DNA of 64,000 nucleotides, taken from Adineta steineri (lineage: Eukaryota > Rotifera > Eurotatoria > Adinetida > Adinetidae). Positions 13,079 through 26,300 of the stretch are shown here, piece by piece; positions within the stretch are counted from its first letter, which is position 1; each line of letters begins with the position of its first letter. The stretch is from assembly GCA_905250115.1 (NCBI GenBank), contig CAJNOI010000063.1:311265-375264 (forward strand), written 5' to 3'. A program made the translations under genes and the position numbers. Below the pieces are notes generated by a model, which saw only the letters and a program-made list of their open reading frames with translations, did not search any database and was not told the DNA's origin.

Positions 13079-16000
13079 ATGGTAGCGTTATCATCAAGTG
13101 ACATTATTTCCATTCCATCAGAATGTTCATTTGAAAAAGAAAATAAAGAAAATATAACTCTCATTTGGTTTGATCCAAATAAAGAATTATATGATGATAT
13201 AGACTGTTTAAAATCACAATTACGTCAAATCAATGATTATGTTATTTTTCATAATAAATTAGAAACTTGTATTGCATTTATTCAATCAATTGAAAATGAA
13301 AAAATCTTTCTCATTACTTCTGGTTCATATGTTTCACAATTTGCTATTTTACAACAAATTGATTTTATATTTATTTATTGTTCTGAAAAAAACCAATATG
13401 AATATTTACTTAATGATTATTCTAAAATAATTGGTATTTATGATGAATTAGATTTATTATGTTCATCAATTGAAAAACAAATTCATTTACTTGATAATCA
13501 ATTATATAGTTGGAGTTTTTTTGATCAAGAAGAAAATTGTATTCGAGATTTATCAAAACAATCAAATGATTTTTTTTGGTTACAAACTTTACATGATGTT
13601 ATTCTACATTTATCAAATGATACACAAGCTAAAAAACAAATGATTGATTTCTGTCGTATTTATTATAAAGATAATTCAAAAGAACTAGAATTAATAAATG
13701 AATTTGAAGAAAAATATCAATCAAATCAAGCTATTCAATGGTATTTAAAAAATTCATTTCTTCGAAAATTAATTAATAAAGCATTACGAATTAAAGATAC
13801 AAATCAACTTTATAAATTACGATATTTTCTTGGTGATCTTATTACTTGTTTAAATAATGAACATCAACAAATTATTCAAACGGGAAAAGAAAAAACAATA
13901 AATGTTTATCAACAAATGAATTTTTCACAGGATGAATTACATAAATTTAAAGAAAAAAAAGGGAAACTTATTTCAATCAAAGGATTTTTTCTTGCAAAAT
14001 CTATTCGACCAATATTAAAAACATCCATTACAGAAAATATCAATGTACTATTTGAAATTGAATGTAATAAAGAAGAACTTATATTTGCTGATATTACTCA
14101 ATTTAAAGAATCATTATGTCAAGATGAAATTTTATTTAATTTCAATGCTACTTTTCGATTAGACACTATTGAAAAATTGAATGAACAAATTTGGCTTATT
14201 AAAATGACGGCTGTTAAAGATGGACAAATGATAAAAGAAAAATATATTCATGATATACATCGGCAAATAGAAGATTTATCTATTTCAATTATATTTGGTA
14301 AATTATTATGTGATATGAGTCAATGGAATCAATCACAAGAATATTTTGAAAATTTATTAATTAATTCACATAATGAAGATCATGAACGAATCGAACATTG
14401 TATTGGTCAAGCTCTTCATTGGCAAGGTAAATGGAATGAAGCACGAAAATATTATGATCGTGCTTACACTCGAATGATACAATGTGAACCAATACGTATA
14501 AAAGATGCTGCTGATATACTTTCTGATATTGGTGAAATATTAGAATTACAAGGCAAATATGATGAAGCATATGATTATCAACAACAAGCATTAATAATTC
14601 GAAAGAAATTTTATTCTTCGGATCATGTACATATTGCTATTAGTTTAGATAATATTGGTCTTATTCATTATCAACAATTAAAGAATGATGAAGCACTTAT
14701 ATTTCTTCGTGAAGCATTACAAATACGACAAATTTATTATAATTATTTTCATGTTGATATTGCAACAAGTTTAAAAAATATAGCTTGTGTTCTAACTGAT
14801 CAACGACAACATGATCAAGCTTTGGAATATTATCAACAAGCAATGAAAATTTATGAAAAATATTATCCATCTGGTGATGTATATATTGCACATACAATGA
14901 ATAATATTGGTTTAATTTTTTTTCGTCAAGAAAAATATGATCAAGCACTTGAAATTGTTCAACGTGCATTAGCTATGCAAAACAAATTCTATCCATCTGG
15001 TCATATTGAAATAGCAACTAGTCTATGTAATATAGGAAATATTAAATATGGACAAGGTAAATATGATGAATCGATAGATTATCATCATCAAGTATTAGCA
15101 ATGCAACGAAAATATTATTCATCAAATCATATGGATATTATTTGTACTTATAATAATATTGGCTATATATTATTATGTGGTAAAGGAAATTATGATGAAG
15201 CACTTGATTATTATTATCGTGCTCTTAAAATGTTAGAAACAGATTATCCATCTTATTATGCACATATTGCTAATAATTATAATTATATTGGTAATATATT
15301 AAATGAACAAGGAAAATATGGTGAAGCACTTGATTATTATTTACGTGCATTAACAAAACAAAAAGAATATTATTCATCGAATCATATTGATATGGCATCG
15401 ACATTAAGTAATATAGCTAATATTTTAAGTAAACAAGGAAAATATAAAGAAGCATTATTATTCAGTGATCAATCATTAGAAATTCAACAGAATAGTTATC
15501 CATCAGGTCATATTGAAATTTCAAATACATTTAATCTTATTGGAAATGTTCTATGTTGTCAAGGAAAATTTGATGAAGCGATTGAACGTTATCAACAAGC
15601 ATTAGTCATGCAAGAAAAATCTTATCCATCAGGACATTCTGATATTGTTATTACACTAACAAATATTGGTCATATACTTAAAGATGAAAAAAAATATGAT
15701 GAAGCATTGGATTATTATCAACGTGCACTGACAATGTTAGAAAGTTTTTATGCATCTGATCATCTTAAAATAGCTGGTGGTTTAGCTAATATTGGTAGAG
15801 TTTATTATGGGCAAGGTCGATATAAAGAAGCACTTGAATTTCAACAACGTGCATTATCAATTAAAGAAAAATATTATCCACCTGATCATGTACAATTTGC
15901 TGCTGAATTAGCACGTATTGGTGATATTTTAGAAAAACAAGAAAATCATGCACAAGCATTAGAAGTACAAAAACGTGCATTAGCAATACAAGAACAAAAT

Positions 16001-17262
16001 TATCCAGCAGATAATATTAATATTGCACATAGTCTTGGTCGTGTTGGAATTATTTTAAGTAATCAAGGTAAATATAATGAAGCTCTTGATTATCATCAAC
16101 GTGCAATGAAAATTTATGAAAAATGTTATTCACCTGATCATGTTGAACTTGCCACATGTCTTAATAATACTGGTAGTGTATTATATCATTTAGGAAAATA
16201 TGATGAAGCCCTTCAGTTACATGAACAAGCATTAAAAATTTATAAAAAACGTTATGTTACCGATCATATTGATATGACAAATACTCTTGAACATATTGGA
16301 AATATTTTATATGATGAAAAAAAATATGATGAAGCACTTGAATTTTATTATCGTGCATTAACTATTAAAGAAAAATATTATCCATCTAGTCATACATTAA
16401 TAGCAACGAGTTTAAGTAATATTGGTAATGTTTTATATAATCAAGAAAAATATGAAGAAGCATTTGATTTTCAACAACGAGCATTAGTTATTTTAGAAAC
16501 TTATCATTCGTCGGATTCTATGAAAATTGGTAATACACTTAATGATATAGGTAATATTCGAAATAGTCAAGGTAAATATGATGAAGCTATTGATTTCTAT
16601 CAACGTGCATTATTATTCTATGATAAACATTGTCTACCACGTTATTCCGATATTGCTACTACACTTAGTAATATGAGTAATACTTTATATAAACAAGAAA
16701 AATATGATGAAGCATTTGAATTTCAAGAACGTGCATCAACTATTAGAGAAAATCATTGTTCGTCAGCATATGTATCTATTGCTAATGGTTTTAATCATAT
16801 GGGTAATATTCGAGCTGCTCAAGCAAAACATGATGAAGCTATTGATCTCTATCAACAAGCATTAACAATTCATGAAAAAAATTTTACATCACGTTATGCA
16901 GATATTGCTATTATATATACGAATATAAGTCGTAGTTTAAGTGATCAAGCTAAATTTGATCAAGCATATGATTATCAACAACGTGCATTAGATATACGTG
17001 AACGTTATTATCCATCTGCACAAATGAATATTGCTAATTATCTTATTGATATGGGTAATATTCGTAGTGATCAAGGTAAATATAATGAAGCTCTCGAATT
17101 ATATAAACGAGCATTGGTAATAACAGAAAAATGTTGTTTACATCATGATGCATCTATTGCAACGAATCTTAGTAGTATTGGTAAAGCTTTATATCAATTA
17201 GGTAAAGACGATGAAGCATTAGAATTTCAACAACGTGCATTAGAAATTCGTGAAACATATTA
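13079..17262 (+). CDS. Giant kinesin-light-chain-type TPR protein with ADP-ribosyltransferase-like N-terminal region (3' end lost in gap)
   Basis: One uninterrupted frame of about 1394 codons runs into the N gap. Residues 1-160 are unlike anything I recognise. Residues about 170-395 have the layout of bdelloid arginine-ADP-ribosyltransferase-like domains (a helical lead-in, a GKLISIKGFF strand, then EILFNFNATFRL), but the R-S-E catalytic signature is not clearly conserved, so activity is doubtful. From about residue 430 on there are roughly 22-23 tandem 42-residue TPRs of the kinesin light chain type, core GKYDEALxYYQRALxI with spacer YYPSxH. The unit is conserved in protein but diverged in DNA, so the array is not freshly amplified. 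The TPRs form a superhelical scaffold for protein partners. No intron is seen, in contrast to its neighbours. The true stop lies in or beyond the gap. Confidence 0.85.
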
Positions 17263-17362
17263 NNNNNNNNNNNNNNNNNNNNNNNNNNNNNNNNNNNNNN
17301 NNNNNNNNNNNNNNNNNNNNNNNNNNNNNNNNNNNNNNNNNNNNNNNNNNNNNNNNNNNNNN
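17263..17362. other. Assembly gap (100 N)
   Basis: Exactly 100 N, a size commonly used for gaps of unknown length. The reading frame happens to stay open across it, which would falsely fuse the TPR protein to the first visible Shroom exon. The end of one gene and the start of the other are missing here. Confidence 0.95.
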
Positions 17363-20300
17363 ACACCGTTGACCACACATACATCAATTCATCGTTCTTT
17401 TTCTCTCTCGCCATCACCACTAGCGAAAAAAGAGAATAGCGATAGCCGAAGACCTAGACAAGAAAAAAAAGAAAATGTCGATGAACTAAATTGCACTTCT
17501 AGTCGACAAGTAACAACTGCTGCTACTCACCTTTATAGCACTCCTAATTCAACTACAGTTACTTCCAATGATGATGGCAACTATGATACCACACCGACAA
17601 AAGAATCAAATAGCACGAACAATTTTAATACAGGTATGACTGACCTCTCGTCTTCTTCTTCTTCTTTTTTCTCTCTATATTGAAAGTGTCTATCTATTAT
17701 TAATTCTTAGATAAAAATTTAACGTATTCAGAAACTGAAAAACAGATGCCGTTTAATAGTTTACTTATGAAAACACCTAATTCCCAAACAACGACAACGA
17801 CAAAGAAATTTATTGGTACTGGAGGATTTTTTAATTTTATTAATCGATCAAATAGTAACAATAATAAACCATCATCTCCTGACGATACGAAATATTTAAG
17901 ACGTACAGCATCTACTCAACGAAAACCTAAACAACATATAGTACAAGACAATAAACGTCTTAGTGCTGATATTGAATCATATCATACATCTTCTATATCT
18001 TTAAATAATGTATGGAAAGGAGATATTGACAAGGCTATAATAAACGGTCAAAGAGAACGACAATCGACGATAGACAATAATATCAATAGTAAAACTTCAT
18101 ATAACACTGGTAAGTATATTAGAGAAGGTCAGCTAGAGAATTAACTATGATGACATGTTCATAAGTAGGTGCAGAGAGAGCATTCGAAGGTTATTGATTG
18201 TTTCTGTTCCATACAACTATCATCTTTTTTTTAGATCCATCGATCTCATCATATCCAAATACGAATATGAATAGAACTTCAATATCAATGTTAATGAAAC
18301 CTACAATAACAACTACAAAATCTAATGAAGAAGATTCATTATCTAATGGTCTTCTATTTCAACCAGCTCAATCAACAAAAAAAGATGGATATTTTCTTTC
18401 TTCAAAATCATTGTCTAATACTAATGAATCAGCATCATCATCATCATCGATTGGAAAGATAATGCAAACATCGACACTTATCATTTCGACGCCTCCACAA
18501 TATCATTATTATCTATATCCACCATTATCATCATCAGTATCAAAAAAGACTACAAACACAAATCGTACAATATCAAACGTTAGTATGAATAGTATAAGTA
18601 CAAATTCATCATCATCACCATCGTCAGCATCATCTTCATATGAATCACAAATACATGATCTTGATGATGAAACATTTTCTTGTTCAGCTTATCAAAATAA
18701 AATTTATCAAACAGGACCATATTCTCAAACAAAACCAGTTATACTTTCTGATTCTGTTCAAGCTTTTTGGCCACCACCACAACAACAACCACCATCTACT
18801 AGATTGAACAATGACCCTGAGCAAATAAAAATGGTATCACCTATCGAACAAGTAAGTTCATTAGTCCACTTGACCGTTCTTTTTTTCTTATTTATACAAA
18901 ATAAATATCTTGAAGTAAAGATTTTTAATGAGAATATATATATATATCATAAATGTATACATCTGTTCAATATATATTTGTCAACTCTATTTAGAATAAA
19001 CATTCCAATTTAATCAAACATAAACAATCGGAATCGAATACAATCAAGAATAATACTATTAGGTATGAATCATTTCTATTCTATTTGAGAAATCGAACAA
19101 ATATATATTTTATACAAATGATTAGAAACCTTATGTGTGTCTCATTTTTCTTCCTTCTTTTTTTTTCTTCTTTATCGTATACTGTATATGAAATGAGTAT
19201 TTGATTGTAGTTCGACATATAACAACGATGATTCATTATCAATAACCAATGGTAATCAAACAGATGTTTTACCACCTCCAACATCATTAATATTAAATAA
19301 TAAAGAAGAAGTTGGTTCTTATTCTGAACAAAGTCTATATGATAATACAAGTTTACGTATAGGTATGAAATTATTTTTGTTAAGATAGGACAAAAGTCTA
19401 ATTGATTATGAATAGTCAATGATTTATAACATCAGTTGGCATTGTAAATGACTAATAGTTAACTTAAGTTTTTTTTTATAATAAAACGATAATTATTCTT
19501 TGAAAATAGAAACTTCAAATTTTTTCTGACATTTTCAAGTTTTTTTTAATCTATTAACAAATATGTAAGAAAACTAGTTATATTTAACTTGGAAGGATTT
19601 TATACATTTACTCATCATATGTCAAGCATGAGTGAGACTTTAAAAATTAATTTACATATTTTTATCTCTTAAACTACATATATCATTTATTGATAAAGAT
19701 CAATCCTCATAAAAGTTTGATAATCATTATACAATGTATATGATTAAAATAGTCAATATTTGATAACAAAACTTGTAAAGTTTCAACTCTTCCTAGTTTT
19801 TTTTCTTTGCTATACACTATTGATACTTTAATTAAAAACAACCTATGAATCATAGTATTCACCTTTCCTTTCTCTAAGAGGTTTTTTATATTTTCTTTTA
19901 AAGAAAAGAAATATTTCTTCAGTTAATAATACAAAAATTTAACAAAACTTTACTTTTTCTCTATTCTATTATTAAACTAAATCCAAATCATTCGCTTTTT
20001 TTTCTTCTTTTTTTTTGTAAAAAGTATACTAGTTGTAAAAAAAGAAAAGAAAAGAAAAAGAAACGAACGAAAGAAACATGTTTATCTCTTCTACTCAACT
20101 ACTTTAGTAAATACAACTTGTTCTTTTACTAATAAAGTCGTTCTTTCTTTTTTTTGCTTCTTTTTATTTTACATACATAGACGACGTCAGACTGTTTTGA
20201 TTTTCCTTTATTTAATTCATTAAAAATCTTAATTATTTTTTTAGGAACTGATATTTCATTTGAAGATACACCAGCTTTATATACTGAACGTTTACGTGAA

Positions 20301-23300
20301 AAATCACGTTCAATAGCAAAAACAAATCGATCAGTGGCAATGAATTTAAATAATTATTCTTTGTCTCGATCAAGGTCAAAAGATACTTTAAATAATGAAA
20401 ATGAAAATTCAAAATCAATAAATCGAAGTTTTTTACGACCAAAATCTGCTGGACAAACACGTGTACAAGAATTACTTTCACCAGTGGCACTTGATACATC
20501 AAATGATTTTCAATCAAAACGACAATTTTTTGAAAATCGTATTTATACAGATAATTCATCAGGATCAACAAATAATAAAGTTTATACTTTACCTCCAACA
20601 AATACCAATCAACGACATATTACAAAGTAAGAAAATATTTTACTAATATCTATTCTGATATGTTAGAATTTTTATATTTACTTATGATACTTCAAGTTCT
20701 TTTTGATAAGATATAAAATAATGTTTTATATAGTTCACAAAAGAATTCAAAGTGAACAATTTTTATAAAGACTATAATGTAGAACTCACAGTGTTCTTTA
20801 GCTATATGATAAAATGAGCGTTCTACTAAGTAATGCGATTCGAGAAAATATTCCGTTTTATAACTGTACAGATAGTTATTTATTATTCTACCAATAGTTT
20901 TGATATACTTCCATATTGACTTTTAGTACATCTTTCAATTGTCATTCTTCCATCGAAATAAATTACAATTTTTTTTTCAACCTACAAAAAAGAGAAAATA
21001 AGCTCGTCTAGATTAGTCATAAATAGAATCTTCATATGATAAGATAATGAAAATAAATAGAATTTTTATAAATGAAAATTAAAATATCAAGAGAAATTTT
21101 ATAAGAATATATATCACATATCATCAATTTGTTCATATAATTTCGTTAAAAATGCTTCTTTATTCCATGAATATAATTTTGTTGTCGTTGATGATACAGT
21201 TGTTGATGTAATATTAGTCATATTTGTTGTTGAATTCGATGGTGTTGTTGAAAAAGGTGTTGTCGATTGAAATGTCGTTGTAATTGGAATAGGATATGGT
21301 TTAATAAAAACAAATATTAAATAAATAATAGCTTGTAGGAATAGAATAAATATTGTTAAATTAACAAACCAAAGTTTTTCAGCTAAAAGTATTCGTCGTT
21401 GAAAAAATAAATAAATACATAAAACAAAAACTATTGATACAACTAAACTAATTATAATAATATAAAATTTTTTTTCATCATGAGCTTGAACAATAGCACA
21501 TATAATTGATGTAAAACATATTAAAACAGTGAACATAAAAAATAAACGAGTATAACGTACATATTCGGGACTAACATCATGATAAAGAGGATCACTTGCA
21601 GCACTTGACTTAGACATGACTGAAAGAATGATGCATGTAGAAAATATGTTATCTTTAGTTAGTTTATCATTCTTTTTTTTTTCTTCTCTTAAAAAAAGAT
21701 ACTTACGAAATGATTTATTATCTAGGCAACCGCCTTCTTCTGACTCAATGATAAGAACAACAAAATATTTTGATTCATCATCAAATCAAGCAGCACTTCC
21801 ACCAACTGTTTATCGTAAACCAGTTCGAATTGTTAAAGCTGTACAACGTGCAGCACCATCGTCAGCATCATCATCAATGAGTGATATTAAATTTGCACCT
21901 CCGACACAAATGAATTCTACACATGATTTACCAACACTTTCATCATCATCATCATCTCATTTAAATGAATCCAATCTTACGAATCCTGAACATCATCTTA
22001 GTTCGGAATATGTAAGAAATTTATTTCCAATACCTGATCATAATAAACGTAATCGTTCGAGACAAAATTCATCATCGAATACTAATAATGATATAACAAT
22101 AACTGATAATGGTCAACATACAGTAGGAAACATTTGAAAGTATTAATGAATAATAATTCTGCTGTTTTTTTTCTAGGATGATCTTTTATTAAATTTAACA
22201 AAACGTTTAGAAACATTAAAAGAAAATCAACGAACAATCAATGATGAAATTGAAACAAATACAACACTTGGTCTAAAGGTATACTGATATTTAGTTTTTA
22301 AAAAAGAAAACATAAAATATTTTTGTTTTTAGTTAATTGATATAATTGAATCAAAAGGTGAATCCAATGAAATTGAAAAATTTAAATTACATATTAGTGA
22401 AATTGATACAATTACATCAGTTCTTCTTAAACTTAGTACTCGATTGGCTAAAGTCGAGAATGATTTATCGATTATTACAGATGATAAAGATCAAACTAAG
22501 GTAATTACTCATTTTTTAGAGTTCATTCATTATTACTAAATGTAGATATTTTCCTTTCCAAGTTGAAAGGTTATAGCTTGTAACCAAAAGAAAAAAAAGT
22601 TTAAGTAATAGACGGACAGTTCGTTAAGAATAGACAAAAACGCCTGGAGGAAAAATGCTTTAGACTACTTATCTGAATTGTCTCATCCATTAGTATTTCT
22701 TGTTAAATCAGTACAACCTTTTCACACTATAGTAACCATAGTCATTAATTGGAAAAGTAAGTTCAATTATCTACGATGATTAATATACGACTATTATTAT
22801 CATGAATTTGACATGCAAAATGAGGATGTCAATTGTGAAATCTCTCATTAAAGCGAACATAAATTATTACGTTTGTTTCCGTAGAAAAAGATGACTACAT
22901 AGTTGTTATAACTAAAGAAAGTCAAGTTGATCTGAATCAAACAAAAAAGAAATAATGATAGATGAATATGTTTGCTATCGTTTTAGGCAAGTTTACTTGA
23001 CCGACGTGAAAAAATTCAACAAAAACATGATGAAGCTAAATCATTAAAAGATGGTATTGATCGACGTAGTCGTTTAGTAAAAAATATTCTTCAAAAATAT
23101 CTAACTTCGGAACAATTAGATGATTATGATCATTTTATACGAATGAAATCAACATTATTAATCGATGCAAAAGATATTGAAGAAAATATTGTATTAATAC
23201 AAAATCAAATACAAACTTCACAGAATACATCAGCATCAATATCATCAACTACTGTAAATAATCAACCATATTCATCAACATCAACAGTATCTATTTTGGA

Positions 23301-23397
23301 AAATTTACAAAGATCAAATTCAACAACAAGTTCAGCATCACATAATATCGATAATATACAAACAAATTATTATAATGCTATATCAACAACGGCCTAG
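17363..23397 (+). CDS. Shroom family actin/Rho-kinase regulator (5' end lost in gap)
   Basis: Ten exons join in phase: 17363-17633, 17711-18109, 18235-18851, 18995-19062, 19211-19362, 20245-20626, 21726-22122, 22177-22278, 22333-22500 and 22987-23397, at least 988 residues. Most is low-complexity Ser/Thr/Asn/Pro sequence. The C-terminal 230 residues are an Apx/Shroom domain 2: paired helices with LLLNLTKRLETL, LSTRLAKVENDL and the hallmark block LDRREKIQ...DRRSRLVKNILQKYL...DDYDHFIRMKSTLLI. In known Shrooms this coiled coil binds Rho kinase to drive apical constriction. No PDZ or clear ASD1 is visible; a PDZ could lie in the gap. The intron at 20627-21725 hosts an antisense gene. ASD2 assignment is strong; orthology to a particular vertebrate Shroom is not claimed. 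Confidence 0.88.
21114..21617 (-). CDS. Small multi-pass membrane protein nested in a Shroom intron
   Basis: A single 167-codon frame on the strand opposite Shroom, wholly inside intron 20627-21725. After a polar start (MSKSSAASDPLYHDVSPEYV) come three hydrophobic segments: residues about 28-45, 53-72 and 83-104. A Thr/Ser/Pro-rich, probably extracytoplasmic stretch with NST and NMT sequons follows, then an amphipathic tail. The start ATG is the first in frame and no splice sites are needed. The three-helix plan faintly recalls TMEM243, but I would not assign it. Function unknown. Confidence 0.65.
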   Translation of the reverse strand: MSKSSAASDPLYHDVSPEYVRYTRLFFMFTVLICFTSIICAIVQAHDEKKFYIIIISLVVSIVFVLCIYLFFQRRILLAEKLWFVNLTIFILFLQAIIYLIFVFIKPYPIPITTTFQSTTPFSTTPSNSTTNMTNITSTTVSSTTTKLYSWNKEAFLTKLYEQIDDM

Positions 23398-26300
23398 TCA
23401 GTCGTCATTGAATTTCTTTCTTATTATTTAGTACATATTTATTTTTTAAAATATTATATTAAACAACAAATTATGTTGTTTCGTTTTTGTATGAACTAAC
23501 GCATATATATACAAAGAACAATTTGTACTTCTATTGTTCGTTCTTTTCTTTTTGTTTTTCGATGTTGACCGGTTTTCTTTATGGACGTTGTATGTAAAGA
23601 AATTAATGGGATTGATATGGCGGCATGTTATTAAATCAATCTTTTTAAAAATTATTTATTCTTTCAAATTCTTCATTGTTATATGAATTGAAAGTTCAAA
23701 TTGACAAAAGTAAAGAAATCTAACCTTGTAATTGATTGAGAAAAAGTTATAAATAATACACAAGGTTCATTGTTTCTCTTTCAATAGGTATTTATGAATG
23801 AGATCGATTGACTAGTTATATAAAGAATCGTTTGGTTCATTTGAAAATATCTTAATGGAATAGAGAATTTGTGTGACACAACCTTTGAATCGCGATTAAT
23901 TAATTATGGAAAGGATAATATAAATATTCGACGGCATCATGCAATTCGAAACTAATGAATAGAAAAATACGACATCTTGCCATACCACTGATACATTTCT
24001 TCAGAACTCGGTCAATCATTCTTGTAGAAATGAACAGATTTTCTTTTGTTTATTTAGTCTGCGCTAATGTTCTATCTTACTGTACTGTTATTGAACAATG
24101 TAAATCATTCAAGAAACAGAGATCAACTTCTATTTGATGGTTTTTGCTTTATCGACAGATCAATAAATTTCAAATTATCGGGTGTTATCATAAAATTGAT
24201 TTTACAAGTCGTATGCGTTTTTACAGTACACAGTATATTATAGTTAGAGATCACAAGAATTCAAATCAAAGATTATGAACAGTACAGTAGCATCGAACGA
24301 TCGACCTCGACATATTACTAATGGAGCTTTATTAGGTGCTGAAATAAACGATAGAACAGCTGTACCTAATTAGTCCTAATCACAGCCTATAGTATCAAAC
24401 ATATTTGGACGAATAATTACATCAACTAGTTTTTTTCTCTCTCTTCATCTAATAAAAAGAGATGGAAATTATAATAGAGCAAGAGTTGTGTTCAATATTT
24501 GATATGAATGTGAGATTGTTCAAATAAAATTATTCTGTTATATTTGCGAACCTCTTCTTGATGTCAAGAGTTTATCTGTCATTCTACTCTTTATTCAATA
24601 TTAAAATATTAAACTCATGACTTGTCTAATAACAAGTTTTCCATAGTAAATGTGAGTTATATCAAAAAGTGAATATCTGTATTACAATAGCTTGATTATT
24701 GAAAAAATAAAATCAATAGTATATATCGTTGACAATTAGCGTCAAATTTTGCCTTACAACATACTTTTTAATATATACATATTTCGGTCGAGTAAGTTAA
24801 TTCGACATTTTTTTCATTATTCGGTAATGATTTCATTTCTAATACAAATTATACTAGTGTTATTTCTTATTTATTCTATTTTATGCTTTAATAGTACCAT
24901 TAAATATTATTCGCATGATAAAATCTTGACAAGAAATAAAAGGTAAAAAACACTTCAGTAGCATCTATAATGATACTTTTATAATAAAACCTAAGTTATT
25001 ATCAAAAATTTGTCATTACATTCACTCAGAATAGAAAACAAATAGGTCAAAATAAAGATATGTACTAAGAAATATAGTTTCTTTTATCTACCTCAATGTA
25101 TTCATGTTTAAGACATACATTTATTCTGATTTTATAGCTAAATAATATTCATAACAATCAGTATAATATAAATTTGCTTAAATAAATCACTAGACGACGA
25201 CTATAAAGTGGAGCATTTTCTTTCAACATGTCAAGTCATTACATTCAAATAATCATTTATAAAATACTTATTTTAACATTTCATTTCTGTTATATTATTC
25301 ATTAAAAAGCAATCATATGATTGTATAGAATATATAAAACAAAAGAAAAGTTTACGAAAACACTTGAAGGTGTTAAAATTCAAGTTGATATTAGATATTG
25401 TTTGTCAAGACTAATAAACATATCATTTCTTAATTGTCTTTATCGAAGATATTGAAATAAGATAACATATAATCTATTGACATTAATTTCGTTCAACAGT
25501 TAAATCATCCCTATATATGAATATGTATATACTCTGATATTATCACGTAAGAAGAAAAGGCAAGATTATAATCGATGACATTTGCTTTAGCTTTCAATAG
25601 AGCAGATGTGAAGTATTCAACGCAATATCACTTGAAAAACTTCATCTGTATTGAACGTTGATTTTTCTTTCAAGTAAATCAACAATATTCTCTTATATTT
25701 GATGCTTTGATTTCTTTATAATACGTGTGTATATATATGCACACACACACACTTTGAACTCTTCTATTCGATGAGTAAATTAAGATAAAAAAAAAGTGTG
25801 ATCACGAACAATGTACATATTACAAGAAAAACGGATATATATTTAATGTCAATAGATTTTCTTTTTTTCTTCTTCTTCCATACAAAGCATACATCCTGAA
25901 AATGTCTGACTAAATCAAAAAATGGTTAAAGTCAGATTCTTCCGGAAGAAATCATTCATGCATGTATGCTTAATTTATGATTTTCTAAGAGAAGTTTTTT
26001 TTGTCTTGCCAGGTGTATAATTCACACATTCTGGTTATTTCTCGTCTTTTATTTTTCCAAAGGTTCAGATTTTTTGTGTCATACTGTGACCGACACAAAA
26101 GATATATAGACAATATCCCGACAAAGGACCACTCCCCTCTTGAGTGCCAATGTGTGTGTGTTTGATGATGGTGTCAAATATGCAAATATGAATTAATTCT
26201 TTCTCTTTTATGCTCATGATCGTGATTGTATAGGATACTCATTTCTTTGCATATCAATATAATTTAAGTAAGCGTCATTTGGTATTTGATAAGATCTAAT

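Noticed and set aside
14361-14969. Minus-strand ORFs opposite the TPR region
   Set aside because: Mirror frames of a codon-repetitive gene; no domain and no splice context.
13079-17683. A single 1534-codon TPR-Shroom fusion protein
   Set aside because: The frame is open only because the 100 N happen to be read through. Composition and exon structure change across the gap.
20233-20601. Minus-strand ORF opposite a Shroom exon
   Set aside because: It overlaps a phase-verified coding exon and reads as low-complexity Leu/Lys/Asn sequence.
25740-25752. CA microsatellite and AT tracts as possible mobile-element ends
   Set aside because: Plain simple repeats without paired ends or target duplications.
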